A DNA stretch of 64,000 bases from Yarrowia lipolytica (lineage: Eukaryota > Ascomycota > Dipodascomycetes > Dipodascales), in NCBI RefSeq assembly GCF_001761485.1, contig NC_090773.1, forward strand, positions 3,534,001 through 3,598,000, read 5' to 3'. The notes below the pieces were generated by a model. It made no database searches. It was not told the origin of the DNA and saw nothing but the letters and a program-made list of their open reading frames with translations. This document shows positions 42,926-53,783 of this stretch, one piece after another. Both the position numbers and the translations under genes were made by a program. Position 1 is the first letter of the stretch. Every line of letters starts with the position of its first letter.

Positions 42926-44539
42926 GATTGATAGGTATAATGTCGTGATTAGGATGCGAGAATCCTAGGAGGTGCAGACGTGGAGGTTAGCGTAGGTTAC
43001 CCGGCCGAGAAATAGGGGGGAAATCAACAATTCGACTACACGTCATAATTTCTAATTAGACAGATTGTAATGTGACCAACAAATATGTAGCGGTGTATTC
43101 TCGAGAATTATTACCCTACGTCGTCCCACTCGACCTGCCGTGTTAGGCATTCGTAACCACATTTACATTGAACGCGTGCTGCCAGGCAACCGCCGTCACG
43201 TGGATACAACGCGTCCTGTTCCAAAACAACGTGTCTTGGGTTGGGAAACTTTAGAGCCGGCAGTGAGCGTTCCCAGCATGGAATTGGTATGAATGCCGTA
43301 CGAGTACTTATAATTTGAAAAGAAATTAGATCTAACGTGTTTCGAACAGCTATTTCTGTCTTGTCGGGTCCGCGAAAATACGAAATACGAGGCTGTCTCG
43401 CTGCTCTAATGTGTCCTGTAACCTGCCTGACACAACCCCATAGTCAAACGGTTTATCATAGAAGGTGGCTATTGTTGAATTGTGAGTGAAGAATTTTTCG
43501 GTGCTAACAATGACCATCATAGACATGTGTCTGAGAGTGTCACCAGCGGTAATATCCGATTGGCTGTTATTTTGGACTGAATCCATCCACTTGTCGGGCG
43601 AACTACAGGTACACCTACCACGGTTCGTACGTTTTCAATTATAATTGTAGTCAAGCTTGGTGCCATTGAAGTGTGCAGCTGATAAGGGTTCTGTTGCAAA
43701 TTGGGACATGTAAGTGCCAATACTTGTACATACTGTACGATACTTACTGCACTTGGTCAGGTATAGCGGTCAGGTATAGCAGATTGTCCCTCTCTCTGTG
43801 TACAGTAGTTGCTCATAGCCGGACTTGGTTGCTCTAGTTGTTACCCCAGGTCCATGCATTGATACTTCCACGACGAGTCAAAACAGCCCTTAGAGTCGTG
43901 CATACTGTAAAATGTGTCACCTCGTATCCGCCTAAGATAGTATGAGACACTCAAGTTGTGCAGATATACTCTCCTTCCTCCCTCTCATTCAAAGGACCCC
44001 AACTCTAGCCCGCTCCCTACAGTACATTCAGAGCTAACAGATGCTGTACGGCGTTATTCTTACAGTAGAGGAACGGTGGCAGGTACAAGTTGCATTAGTG
44101 GTCTAGAGCTGCACTGCATGTTGTGAGAGCGGTCGTGCTCACTGTCGCTACAGTATAAGAGATGACCTTGTATCGCTTCATTTATTTGTGCCTGTGACAT
44201 AGATCGCGTTTTTTTAACTCGGACCTATAGATCAAGATGAAACCCAACCATGTGTTGATAAAGGAGCGAGCACACTCGTTCGTGGCACACTGCGGTGTAA
44301 GGGGACCCCCAAGGACCTTACATGAACATTAGTGTGTGGCATTTGGCTAAGAAAGCTGCTTTAGATCCTAGAACAAAAAGTCATCTGAATTCATCTGTTC
44401 TTACAGGTACTCGTACGTCATAACACCTCGTTTATTAAAGGCAATTTTTTACCTCAATGGTGGCCTCGCCATAATTCGGAGCTTGACTATTGTGTGTTCA
44501 CGAGTGAACCTAAATGGCCCTACCCACTGTCTGTTTTAG

Positions 44540-44546
44540 TGAGTCA
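44540..44546. promoter_or_regulatory. Gcn4-type site, distal (TRP4)
   Basis: TGAGTCA, the palindromic core bound by Gcn4/CpcA, 208 bases before the TRP4 ATG. Amino-acid genes in fungi are standard targets of this factor. Confidence 0.6.
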
Positions 44547-44700
44547 TTGTGTGACTAATGGAACTAGTACAACATGTAAATTTGGGTCGTGGGATAGGAG
44601 GCTGTCCAACATTTGTCTCTTCTTCAACCACTATTCACGGTATTCAGGATATTTTCCATGTTAACCTCATCCCGCAGAGAAACTTTCACGGTCGGTGCAG

Positions 44701-44707
44701 TGACTCA
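44701..44707. promoter_or_regulatory. Gcn4-type site, proximal (TRP4)
   Basis: TGACTCA, 47 bases before the TRP4 ATG at 44754. It is close for an activator site, so the distal copy may matter more. Confidence 0.45.
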
Positions 44708-44753
44708 ATTAAGGTACACCATACCTCACCACTCTCACTTGTCATCAACACCC

Positions 44754-45833
44754 ATGTCTCTGCCTCTCAACACCCAGCTTAAGGCCATTTTGGACGACAC
44801 CTTCACCCCCGAGGATCTCGCCGAGGTCCTGGCTCTGGTCGCCCAGGAGAAGGTCCCTGAGTCCCAGATCATCACTTTTCTGGCCCTCTTGCATGCTAAG
44901 GGTCTCGACATGAACGCTGCTTACCTGGCTGCCGCCGCCAACACCCTGCGACACGCTGCCCGTCTGCCCGACACCTCCAAGCTTGATCCCGAGGGTTACG
45001 TCGACATTGTCGGCACTGGAGGTGATGGACAGAACACTTTCAACGTGTCCACCTCAGCGGCTATTGTTGCTGCTGGTATGGGCATCAAGGTCGGCAAGCA
45101 CGGCGGTAAGGCCTCCACCAGCATGTCTGGAGCCGGTGATCTGCTCACTTGTCTCGGAGCTGACATGTCGCGAGTCCACCAATCCACTGTGCCTGATATT
45201 GTCGCCAAGGGTCCTTTCTGCTTCCTGTTCGCTCCCATGTTCCACCCCGTTATGAACCGAGTTGCCCCCGTCAGAAAGTCCATGGGTATCCCTACCCTCT
45301 TCAACGTCCTGGGTCCCCTCGTCAATCCCATTCCAGTGAAGGCCCGGATCATCGGTGTGTACTCCGAGGCCCTTGGTCAGATCTTCGCCGAAGCCATCAC
45401 CCATATCAACAGAGTTCAGGGTATGTCTCAGTCCCCTGCTCTGGTTGTCTGGGGAGAGGAGGGTCTCGACGAGATCTCTCCTGCCGGACGAACCAAGGTC
45501 TGGAGAGTTACTCCTTCCCAGGAGATTGAGGAGCTCTACCTCACCCCTGAAGACTTCGGTCTCTCTAGACACCCCCTGTCTGAAGTGTCCTCCGGTACCC
45601 CCACCGAGAACGCTACCGTGCTCAAGCAGCTTCTTTCCAATGAGCTTCCCGATGGTCACCCCATCTCCGATTACGTCATCATGAACGCTGCGGCTCTGGC
45701 TGTCATTGATGGTCATGCCAAGGACTGGAAGCATGGTGTGGAGCTTGCGCGAGAGTCTATCAAGTCTGGAAAGGCTCTCAACGCTCTCGAGACCTTCGTT
45801 GAGGCTTCCAAGGCGGCCCCGAAGGAGGCATAA
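44754..45833 (+). CDS. TRP4: Anthranilate phosphoribosyltransferase
   Basis: Trp4 transfers phosphoribosyl from PRPP to anthranilate in tryptophan synthesis. The product is 359 residues from the ATG at 44754. The PRPP-binding signature GTGGDGQNTFNVST (about residues 87-100), the KHGGKAST loop and the FAPMFHPVM and RKSMGIPTLFNVLGPLVNP blocks are intact. An upstream in-frame ATG at 44658 would add 32 residues. I prefer 44754 because family similarity begins just after it and because a Gcn4-type site falls between the two. Codon bias is strong. Two Gcn4-type sites upstream suggest general amino-acid control. Confidence 0.95.
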   Translation: MSLPLNTQLKAILDDTFTPEDLAEVLALVAQEKVPESQIITFLALLHAKGLDMNAAYLAAAANTLRHAARLPDTSKLDPEGYVDIVGTGGDGQNTFNVSTSAAIVAAGMGIKVGKHGGKASTSMSGAGDLLTCLGADMSRVHQSTVPDIVAKGPFCFLFAPMFHPVMNRVAPVRKSMGIPTLFNVLGPLVNPIPVKARIIGVYSEALGQIFAEAITHINRVQGMSQSPALVVWGEEGLDEISPAGRTKVWRVTPSQEIEELYLTPEDFGLSRHPLSEVSSGTPTENATVLKQLLSNELPDGHPISDYVIMNAAALAVIDGHAKDWKHGVELARESIKSGKALNALETFVEASKAAPKEA

Positions 45834-46856
45834 ACGCTCGGACAGACGAAAAACTACTCACCCAGGCGAGAACACTATGGACGTTTTGACCCACGATGGT
45901 ATCTACATTACATCCATCCTAGCTTAGCTAGAGGAGTCCGGGTACTCCCCGTATTTACGCTGCTATAGGTAGTATTGTTTAGGTGGTATAAGTTGAGGTT
46001 GTAGATGTGGAAATACAATAGATATTGGAGCGATATTGTGCCTGTATGGATGGTGCAACGGTTATCTAAAAAATCAATCTGATAGTGCTGGTTTTAAGGT
46101 TCCGATTGGAAAGTCTTCGCCAGCAGCAGCAGCTGTTTTCTTGTATCGTAGCTGACACTGTAGCCGATGCATTGCATGAACAAAGCTATTTGCTTAGGCC
46201 TCCTCAAAGCTACTGCTTCCCACAACGAGGGCAAGAAGGAAATGAAACATTTGCTGGGAGGAGAAAATCGAAACGATTATCTTACAGTTGCAAGGACGTC
46301 AGATAACGCACGGCATGAGACCAACCGCCACCTCTGTTATGGCCACGCTGTAGCTGCGGCATTTAGATGCGCCAAGCCCTACAAGGGCACACAAGGCTTA
46401 TTACCAGCCAATACCAATGTACTGACCAATATATAAAAGACAGGTGGTGATTGAGCGTTGTGCGGAGAGGTGGTGAAAAGTTTTTCACTGATGACAAAGC
46501 GGCACTCCCCGTCTGAGCTGGAGTGAGACCCCAGTCAGTCAGCCACATGGTTACCCACTAGAGATTACAGGATACGAAATTTAAGCGCAACGCAGTGGGA
46601 ACCAGGTGGTGAGGAGGGGATGAGCTCTACAGTAGATGAATATATGGCAGCAGTTGTAACACCAGTATAGTCATTTAAATAAGCCCTTCATATTCTAGTG
46701 CTAACCGCTTCGTCGTCCCCACGCAGTAATTTGAAAACAAATGTCGGCCAACCCTAAACTGTGGCAACGCATGTATTCCGCACCTCCCAATCGACCACAT
46801 CATCTCGACCTGGTTGAACACAACTCCGACTCCACAGCGCAACACACCACAAAAAG
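45834..46856. other. Spacer between TRP4 and the GGA gene
   Basis: About 1 kb, of which the right part is the GGA promoter. Short ORFs at 46085-46436 look random. I see no named element. Confidence 0.5.
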
Positions 46857-48707
46857 ATGGCTGACTACACCGCCCGCTTTCGAGTGGACGACGACTACTA
46901 CGTGCAAGCCACGCCCCGAACCGGCAGTGGATCGTCGCAGTCCAATGCAAAACTGTTCAAGCTAATCAGCGCAGCTTGTGCCCCCCATCTGGTGGAGCCC
47001 AACCTAGCGCTGGACTTTGAAGTCGCCGACTACATCAACTCCAAAAAGGGCAATAGCGCTCGGGACGCTGCCCAGGCCATTGTCAAGCTCATCAACCACC
47101 AGTCCCGAAACGTGTCCATCATGGCTCTGTCGCTGCTGGACATTTGTGTCAAGAACTGTGGCTACCCTTTTCACCTACAAATCTCCCGAAAAGAGTTTCT
47201 CAATGAACTGGTTAAGAAGTTCCCCGAGAAGCCCCCAATGAACTACACTCACACCCAGTGTCTGATCTTGGAGGTGCTGCAGGACTGGCGAGAAACACTT
47301 TGCAAGCACTCGCGGTACAAGGATGACCTGGGATACATCAGAGACATGCACCGGCTGCTGACCTACAAGGGCTACCACTTCCCCGAGGTCAACCGAGATG
47401 ACGCTGCTGTTCTGCGAGAGGCTGAAAGTCTCAAGTCTGCTGCTGAGCTGGAGGCTGAAGAGCAGGACGCCCACAGTGCCAAGCTGCAGGAGCTCATTCG
47501 ATCCGGATCTCCTCGAGACCTCCAGGAAGCCAACCATCTCATGAAGATCATGGCTGGTTTCAAGGAATCAAAGACAAACTACGCCGCCAAGGCCGCCGAG
47601 GATCTGGAGAAAATCAAGACTAAGGCGCAGCTTCTCGACGAAATGATGCAGGGGCATCCCAGCGGCACCCCATTCAAGCCCGACGATGTCTACGCAGAGA
47701 TGTACTCTGCCGTCAAGGCTGCCCACCCCCGAATTCAGAAGATGACTGAGGAGGAGGGTCAGGACGAGGAAACCGTGGCCAAGCTTCTACAACTCAACGA
47801 CTACCTGCATTCTTTGGTTGAGAAGTTTGAGCTTCTGCGAAAGGGCGACTTTGGTGGAGCTGGCGCCGTCAACACAAAGGCCCCCTCTGGATCTGCGACC
47901 TCCAAGGCCGTTGTTTCCGACCTCATTGACTTTGGAGACGATGAGCCTGCAGCTGGAGGAGCTGGAGGAGCGACACCCGCGGGAAACTCCGGATCTGGCT
48001 CCGGCGCCGCCGTCGACGATCTGCTTGGCGATCTCAATGGTCTGTCCTTCAACAACAGCTCCGGTTTTGGTCAGGGTGGCTCCATTTCTCTGCTGGGGGC
48101 CACTAACGCAAGTAGCGCTGCCTCCCCTGCTGTGTCCGGAGCCTCTGGAAAGCACTCTGGCACACCCGCTGGATCCGGAAACCTTTTTGACTTGGACTTC
48201 TCTCCCTCGGCATCTCCTGCTCCTGCTGCTACTCCTGCTCCCGCTTTCAACTTTTCTTCTCTCTCCCAGCTGACTGCCAACAAGGCCGGTGAGACACACG
48301 CGGTCAAGACAGCACCCTCTGAGGACCCTGCTGAGGCCTGGAACTTTGTGGGTGCTTCTTCCGGTGCTGCTGCCGGTAAGGAGATTTCTATTCTGCAGAC
48401 TGGCGACATCAAGGTGTCTGGCCTGGTCAGCAGGTCTGGCAGTAACGTGGAGATCACTCTGCAGTTCTCCAACAAGTCCTTCACTGATAACATTACCGCT
48501 CTGGACTTTAAGATTGCCGCTCCCAAGTCTGTCACTCTCAAGCTAGACCCCGCATCCTCCGACACTCTTGGAGCTGCTTCCATCAACGGAGTGACCCAAG
48601 AGGCTCACGTTGGCAACGCTGGCGACAAGCTGAAGCTGCGATTCAAGCTGAACTTCAACATTGGAGGGAAGGCTGTTGAAGAGGTCGGCACCGTGGAGGA
48701 CCTGTAA
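46857..48707 (+). CDS. GGA2: GGA clathrin adaptor (VHS-GAT-GAE)
   Basis: GGA proteins are monomeric, Arf-dependent clathrin adaptors for trans-Golgi to endosome traffic. The 616-residue product has a VHS domain (about 25-165, with ALSLLDICVKNCGYPFH and FLNELVKKF), a GAT domain (about 190-325, with EANHLMKIMAGFKE and LNDYLHSLVEKFE), a flexible Ala/Ser/Gly-rich hinge and a C-terminal gamma-ear (about 495-616). The hinge has DLIDFGDD, a clathrin-box-like motif, and FDLDF. Whether it equals yeast GGA1 or GGA2 cannot be told, as those two arose from a later duplication; the symbol is only nominal. Confidence 0.9.
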   Translation: MADYTARFRVDDDYYVQATPRTGSGSSQSNAKLFKLISAACAPHLVEPNLALDFEVADYINSKKGNSARDAAQAIVKLINHQSRNVSIMALSLLDICVKNCGYPFHLQISRKEFLNELVKKFPEKPPMNYTHTQCLILEVLQDWRETLCKHSRYKDDLGYIRDMHRLLTYKGYHFPEVNRDDAAVLREAESLKSAAELEAEEQDAHSAKLQELIRSGSPRDLQEANHLMKIMAGFKESKTNYAAKAAEDLEKIKTKAQLLDEMMQGHPSGTPFKPDDVYAEMYSAVKAAHPRIQKMTEEEGQDEETVAKLLQLNDYLHSLVEKFELLRKGDFGGAGAVNTKAPSGSATSKAVVSDLIDFGDDEPAAGGAGGATPAGNSGSGSGAAVDDLLGDLNGLSFNNSSGFGQGGSISLLGATNASSAASPAVSGASGKHSGTPAGSGNLFDLDFSPSASPAPAATPAPAFNFSSLSQLTANKAGETHAVKTAPSEDPAEAWNFVGASSGAAAGKEISILQTGDIKVSGLVSRSGSNVEITLQFSNKSFTDNITALDFKIAAPKSVTLKLDPASSDTLGAASINGVTQEAHVGNAGDKLKLRFKLNFNIGGKAVEEVGTVEDL

Positions 48708-51178
48708 ATGCAAACTTATGCTATTAGTGCCTCTTCATGTCCGTAACGAGTAATGACTGTTAATATTTTTTTCATGATCCGCTCAGTAACGTACTTGTAG
48801 ATTGGTATGGAGTCTCAGGATGTGTCTCAGACTGTTTGTGCAAGATCTACGGACTGACGATCGACCTCGCGGGTATGTACATACTTGTAAGAACCGTATC
48901 TGATAGTCAGCCTTTGCACGACGAGAAGAAAGAAAAAAGCTGACCCCGTAGACAAAATTGGAAACGCGTTCTCGTTGTAGCTCACATACCGTCGAACAAG
49001 GTACTTAGTGCAACACCAGTACATACTCTACCCTGATGTGCCAATGATTCCTTAAACCCAAACACAACCCGTGTATGGCGCAAGTAACGTTATAGTTCTA
49101 CAAGTAGTTCAATTACAGGCACATTCCGTTGCAAGGTCATTTTGACGTAACATGTCATTGCCGTGCGTACTCCTGAGATGAAGCCAGAGTCACAGTGGGT
49201 GTTCCATTTTTAGATGTGATGTAACATGGCTCTCTTCTGACATTCTTGTGATGATCCTCTGTCATACCTCGAGATGTCTTCAATGATCACGGCATCTGCC
49301 GATTGGTGGAGTACATGGTAAATAATTTGGCTTGGGGTTGATGATCTGTTATACTTCGGTTTATTGATTCATGGTCGATTAAAAGACTGAAGTTGCTCAG
49401 GATATATATCCCCCTCCTCTTCACTCGGTATTAGCCGTGCTCAAGCCAAACACTGAGGTCGTACTGTACATACTCGTAGGAAACAATGTCCTATTTGCAC
49501 AGTTTCAATATGATTTGCAGTTCCGTGAACTCTCACCCAGCCTCGCCCTGTTTTTGTGGCTTACACATAACACGAAGTCTTCATTCATGGTATGTGTTAT
49601 AAGTGAATTGGCTCTTGCTACTTCTACTGTGCTCGTAGTGGACTTACGGTACAGTAATGTATGACAATCTAACGATTGAACTTCTCCAAGAACGATGTGC
49701 TTGCACTCGCAAATGCTACAAGGGAAAATTCCGTAGCTACAGCTGATATACCTTCAGCTGCCCCTACTACTCGTACATACTGTACAGCACCACTTTCGAC
49801 ATGGGTATGGAGTCAAACTCATGCCATGTATTGTACTTGTAGCTACTGTATGTACACTCGTAACTACACCAAGTTCCAAGTAGGAGCAGGCTGAACGGAC
49901 AGATTCCATTTCGGGAAACTGACTTGCCAGTACCAGAACAATTCTTTCAACCAAAAGCAAAGTCGGAAGCCTTTCTGTAGTTATATATAGCAAACGAGCC
50001 GTGTCGTGTATGGAACTATCGAGCGCATAATTACTTTTCCTGTAAACCTTTAGCATAATAGGGATTTCGAGATGTGATTGAGATTTTGGTGGCTACTTGC
50101 ATAGATTTGGCCACTTCAACTCAGGTTAAGCTGGCTTGTGCGACAGAAGCGTCGGCGTTCATCTTAACTTCCTGGTAGCTACTGTTGTTCGTCATGGGTA
50201 AGATCTTCATAAGCATTAAGCATCGTACAAGTGCCGGTACGAGGCCAACCTGATCATCCCGAAGAAGCCTCTGAGGCATATTCAAACCAAGGTTCCTTCT
50301 TGAACGCAGAAATCAAAACAAGAAGGCAATAAATGCAAATTATAGAATGGGTACGTAATGATAACTTGAGTATCCGTACCATATGAGAGGATGAGAACAG
50401 CTGCTTCGGGGAACTGTCCGTATATCTATCAAACGAGGGCCACATCGCTCCAATGGTGATAATTTTTGTTACCATCTTCCCCATGTACAGCCGTTTAACA
50501 TAATGCACAGATTATCTAAACCATCTCATGTCCCTCAGCAGACGGGTGATAGATAGCTACTTTTACATAACCACATTCCCTACATGTTGTCTCAGACTTA
50601 AAACCCCATTAAGTGCATAATGGTCACTCGGTGCTCGAATCGTAGCCCTTTATGAAGCCTCATGGTAACGGGTCTTAGGGCCGATATACTTACCAGGTTC
50701 ATTTGACTTCCCTTTTGGTCTTGTTATTGCTACACTCGGAAGTCTTCTTGGACTCTAAATTTGGTTAGTGGGGGTCTCAGTAAGAACATCAGAACCTCTC
50801 ATGATACATGGTGAGCCCTGGAGGTACCAGTATTGAAGATGCAGTAGAAATCCAAAGCACATTTCTTCGTTCCAGTTCTCACTCCCAACACTTTGATTGT
50901 ATAAGAGGAAATCACTGAACAGGGGGCCTCATCTATGTATGTACGAGTACACAGTATGTACCTCTTGTACCTTGTAATGATGACTACAGTACAGTACAAG
51001 TAGACCGACTGTAACTCTATCCCTACACGGTACAGGCGTATTCTATACCTGATGTTGTGAACGTTAAAAATGGTGGAGTTGGGGGGGTGGAAAGTCGTCA
51101 TAATTGTATATATATCCACCGTGTCCTCGTCTGTGTCCCTCTTTTCCCGCAACAAATACACTCGTTCCTTCTCTAACT
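48708..51178. other. Longest spacer of the window
   Basis: About 2.5 kb between the GGA gene and the cell-wall gene. It is rich in GTAC motifs (near 48866, 49465, 49775, 49830-49855, 50935-51000). ORFs of 72-120 codons here have random codon use. No tRNA, LTR or other named element was recognised. The right end is the TATA-containing promoter of the cell-wall gene. Confidence 0.5.
51107..51115 (+). promoter_or_regulatory. TATA box of the cell-wall gene
   Basis: TATATATAT 64 bases before the ATG, followed by a pyrimidine-rich leader. It fits a strongly and variably expressed gene. Confidence 0.6.
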
Positions 51179-51913
51179 ATGCAGTTCTCCGCCGTTCTTC
51201 TTGCCGCTGCCGCCGGCCTCGTCTCCGCCCAGAAGTTCTCTCTCGTTGCCATCCGATCTGGCTCCGACATCCAGAACGACGCCATCACCTCCGATGGCAA
51301 GTCCCTTGTCCTCAACGGCAACACCCCCACCACCTACGAGGTGATTGGCCGATCTCTGTACGCCAACGGTAAGCCCGTCCAGTTCGGTGACAACGCCACC
51401 ATTGTGGCCACCGACGGTCAGGCCTCCAAGGACATCATTGTCAACGGTGACAACCATCTCTACGTCCCCAACTTTGACTTCACTGCCTGCCCCAACGGCA
51501 AGAACGGTTACGACATTGTCAACAACCAGTTCTGCAAGTCTGGAGGTCTCGGCTTTGCCGCTCGAGCTGTCTTCGAAGGTGGCTCTTCTTCCGCCGCTGC
51601 TCCCACCTCTTCCTCCGCTGCTTCCCATGCCGCCTCTTCCGCTGCCGCCTCTGCTTCTCACGCTGCTTCTTCTGCTGCTGCTTCCAAGGCTTCTTCTGCT
51701 GTTGCCGCCCCCAAGTCCGAGGCCGCTGCTGGTGCCCACGCCACTGCCGGTGCCATTGTCTCCCAGATCAATGATGGCCAGATCCAGGCTCCCCACTCCA
51801 CCGGCCCTGCCCAGGCCCCCAAGGCCTCTGCTCCTCCCGCCCAGGCCAACGGCGCTGCCACCCTTGGTGTCTCTGCTGTTGCCGGTGCTGTTGCCGTCGC
51901 CATGCTTTTCTAA
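51179..51913 (+). CDS. Cell-wall protein with one PIR-like repeat and a GPI-like tail
   Basis: A 244-residue secreted protein. It starts with a signal peptide (MQFSAVLLAAAAGLVSA). A folded segment of about 120 residues follows with two Cys (TACPNGKNGYDIVNNQFC). Next is an Ala/Ser-rich stalk, which should be O-mannosylated. A single PIR-type repeat, SQINDGQIQ, lies near residue 195. The protein ends with a small-residue hydrophobic tail (GVSAVAGAVAVAMLF) preceded by Asn-Gly, like a GPI signal. PIR repeats link by ester to beta-1,3-glucan, so it may be anchored in two ways. Codon bias is extreme, suggesting abundance. I do not assign a named gene. Confidence 0.82.
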   Translation: MQFSAVLLAAAAGLVSAQKFSLVAIRSGSDIQNDAITSDGKSLVLNGNTPTTYEVIGRSLYANGKPVQFGDNATIVATDGQASKDIIVNGDNHLYVPNFDFTACPNGKNGYDIVNNQFCKSGGLGFAARAVFEGGSSSAAAPTSSSAASHAASSAAASASHAASSAAASKASSAVAAPKSEAAAGAHATAGAIVSQINDGQIQAPHSTGPAQAPKASAPPAQANGAATLGVSAVAGAVAVAMLF

Positions 51914-52953
51914 GCATGTCTTGTTTTCTTATATAATGATCATAATTAATTAATACCCCTAATGAAGTGACAATATGTGGAATCAGGAAGGGATGTCGTG
52001 TGGATATTGTGTTGTGTCGGTGTGATTGTGTAATTGAGTTTGATGTTGGAAGTGTGTGGTGTGAACTTTATCGGTTACACCACTCGCAATTAGACTTCCA
52101 CTAAGCGCACACACAGCGCTAAGCGAGAATGTCATGGAATGGGTGGCGAGGACCTCATCGTTATATGAGCTGATTATTTTATAATAATATAATATATATA
52201 TAGTTCTTACCTATTATGGAACAGTGGCCCATTAACACGCCCAAGGGTCATTTTCAACTTGCATCATTTTACTTCAGTTGTACTTGTGCTAGCACCTTGG
52301 TAGACTCAATTAAGAGGCTTGAATCGGAGTGTGATAGCCATTAAATCACAGGCACTCCATGGTCTATTTTCGGAACGTGCCTGATCTAATGACCTCGTAT
52401 GCACTCAAGCCTCGCAAAAGTATTGCCGAACAAAAACCACTGGCTCTCCCATCTTTTTACGGGGCTCTCGGCATATGCGACAATACCACTCAGTTGCACC
52501 ACGCGCGCCAACGTCATCGGATGCGTGGCCATGCAAGGCAGCAGAGGTTAAAATGTGAATGTACGACAAAAGTAAATCTCGCAGAAGGACGCTAATTGAC
52601 ACAGGCACGCCTCCATCTTTCGAGGGCTTCATCTTACGTGTACAGACGTCTCCAGACAATCCCAATTCAGCGCTCGAGCTAGGATTTATCGCGCAGAAGG
52701 ATAACAACGTGTCTTACACTGAAAATGCCTCCTCTGCATACCGCATACAGATAGCAATCATAGACAAGGCCTGTAAGCATGAAAATGCATTGATAGCTTA
52801 ATATCACGTTGTTTCAGAATCATCAAGTGATCTGTAAATCATTCGGAGCATGGAGACCGGAGATAGGGATGAGGCAGCATAGGTATATATAGCGTGCCCA
52901 TCTTCGTAACTTCACTCCACACACACACATACACCAACACAAACACACACACA
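51914..52953. other. Spacer upstream of the LEA-like gene
   Basis: About 1 kb. A run of A and T with little else lies at 52168-52205 (ttataataatataatatata). The ORF at 52559-52801 has an ATG but no convincing codon bias. A (CA)-rich leader covers 52915-52953 just before the LEA-like ATG. Confidence 0.5.
52884..52892 (+). promoter_or_regulatory. TATA box of the LEA-like gene
   Basis: TATATATAG 62 bases before the ATG, as expected for a stress-type inducible gene. Confidence 0.55.
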
Positions 52954-53514
52954 ATGTCTGCTGACCACGTCGATAACACCATCAAGAAGGACGCCTCCAA
53001 GGCTGGCGATGACTTCAAGAAGGGCTCTGAGAGCCTCGGAGATGACGTCAAGAAGGGCTGGGATGAGCTCAAGGAAGGCGCCTCGGACGCCCAGAAGAAT
53101 CTCGGCAAGGAGAACGAGAAGATTCACGACACCTTCTCCGGCGATTTTGACAAGAAAGCCCACCAAGAGGGCGAGAAGCTCAAGGATGCTAACGAAAAGT
53201 GGACCCACGGAGTCCACGACAAGGCCGAAGACTTCAACAAGGACGTCAAGAACGAGTTCAACAAGGTTGAGAAGAACACCGAGCACGAGAACGAGAAGAT
53301 CCGAGACACCTTTGACAGCAAGGGACAGCCCCACGGCACCTGGGACAACTTCAAGGAGGGTGCCTCCCATGCCCAATCTGATCTTGATTCTGCCAACAAG
53401 CGATTCACATCTGCCGTCGACGAGTCAAGCGAACATTTCGGCAAGGCCGTCAACAGTGCTTGGGACTCTCTCAAGAGTGGAGTCAATGGGCTGATTGGCG
53501 GAGAGAAGAAGTAA
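52954..53514 (+). CDS. Small hydrophilic LEA-like amphipathic protein
   Basis: A 186-residue protein from the ATG at 52954, made almost only of Lys, Asp, Glu, Asn, Ala and Ser, with aromatic residues at regular spacing. Two regions share a pattern and look like an internal duplication: WDELKEGASDAQKNL with NEKIHDTF in the first half, and NEKIRDTF with WDNFKEGASHAQSDL in the second. Such amphipathic 11-mer-like helices are typical of group-3 LEA and similar desiccation or membrane-protecting proteins. There is no signal peptide. Codon bias is strong and a TATA box is present. I do not recognise a yeast orthologue; a stress role is inference. Confidence 0.7.
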   Translation: MSADHVDNTIKKDASKAGDDFKKGSESLGDDVKKGWDELKEGASDAQKNLGKENEKIHDTFSGDFDKKAHQEGEKLKDANEKWTHGVHDKAEDFNKDVKNEFNKVEKNTEHENEKIRDTFDSKGQPHGTWDNFKEGASHAQSDLDSANKRFTSAVDESSEHFGKAVNSAWDSLKSGVNGLIGGEKK

Positions 53515-53553
53515 CCAGTGCGCGGGTTTGAACATATATTATAGACAATGGAG

Positions 53554-53752
53554 TTACGGAATGAGGATATGGTTACGAGATAGTAGCAGAGAGAAAGCTA
53601 CTTTTACATGACGAAGTGTTGTAAAAGTACAGTAGCTACAAGTACTGTAGAGTTCAATAATATTATCTGTATACATAAATAATCGGACGGCCATCTTACT
53701 CGGATGGACCTTGTCCTTGGTTTTGTCCCTGGGTCTGTCCCTGGTTCTGCTG

Positions 53753-53783
<31 letters not shown>

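Larger units (their letters stand above)
42926..44753. other. Divergent spacer between CDC12 and TRP4
   Basis: 1.8 kb. It has a CACGTG at 43197-43202 (CDC12 side), a GTAC run near 43720-43750, and two Gcn4-type sites on the TRP4 side. No gene was found: the short ORFs at 43350-43720 and 44558-44782 have no coding signature. Confidence 0.55.

Noticed and set aside
44658-44753. Upstream in-frame ATG extending TRP4 by 32 residues
   Set aside because: No family similarity, and a Gcn4-type site lies inside it. Kept only as an alternative start.
45054-45734. Long antisense ORF within TRP4, and a similar one at 51173-51796 within the cell-wall gene
   Set aside because: Same cause as for TRR1: strong codon bias of the real gene on the plus strand.
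48708-51178. Search of the longest spacer for LTRs, transposon ends or RNA genes
   Set aside because: No terminal repeats, no coding remnants and no RNA boxes were recognised by eye. Only GTAC-rich motifs stand out.
51172-51184. CTAACTATGCAG at the start of the cell-wall gene resembles an intron acceptor
   Set aside because: No GTGAGT-type donor lies at a sensible distance, and the ATG inside it begins a perfect signal peptide.
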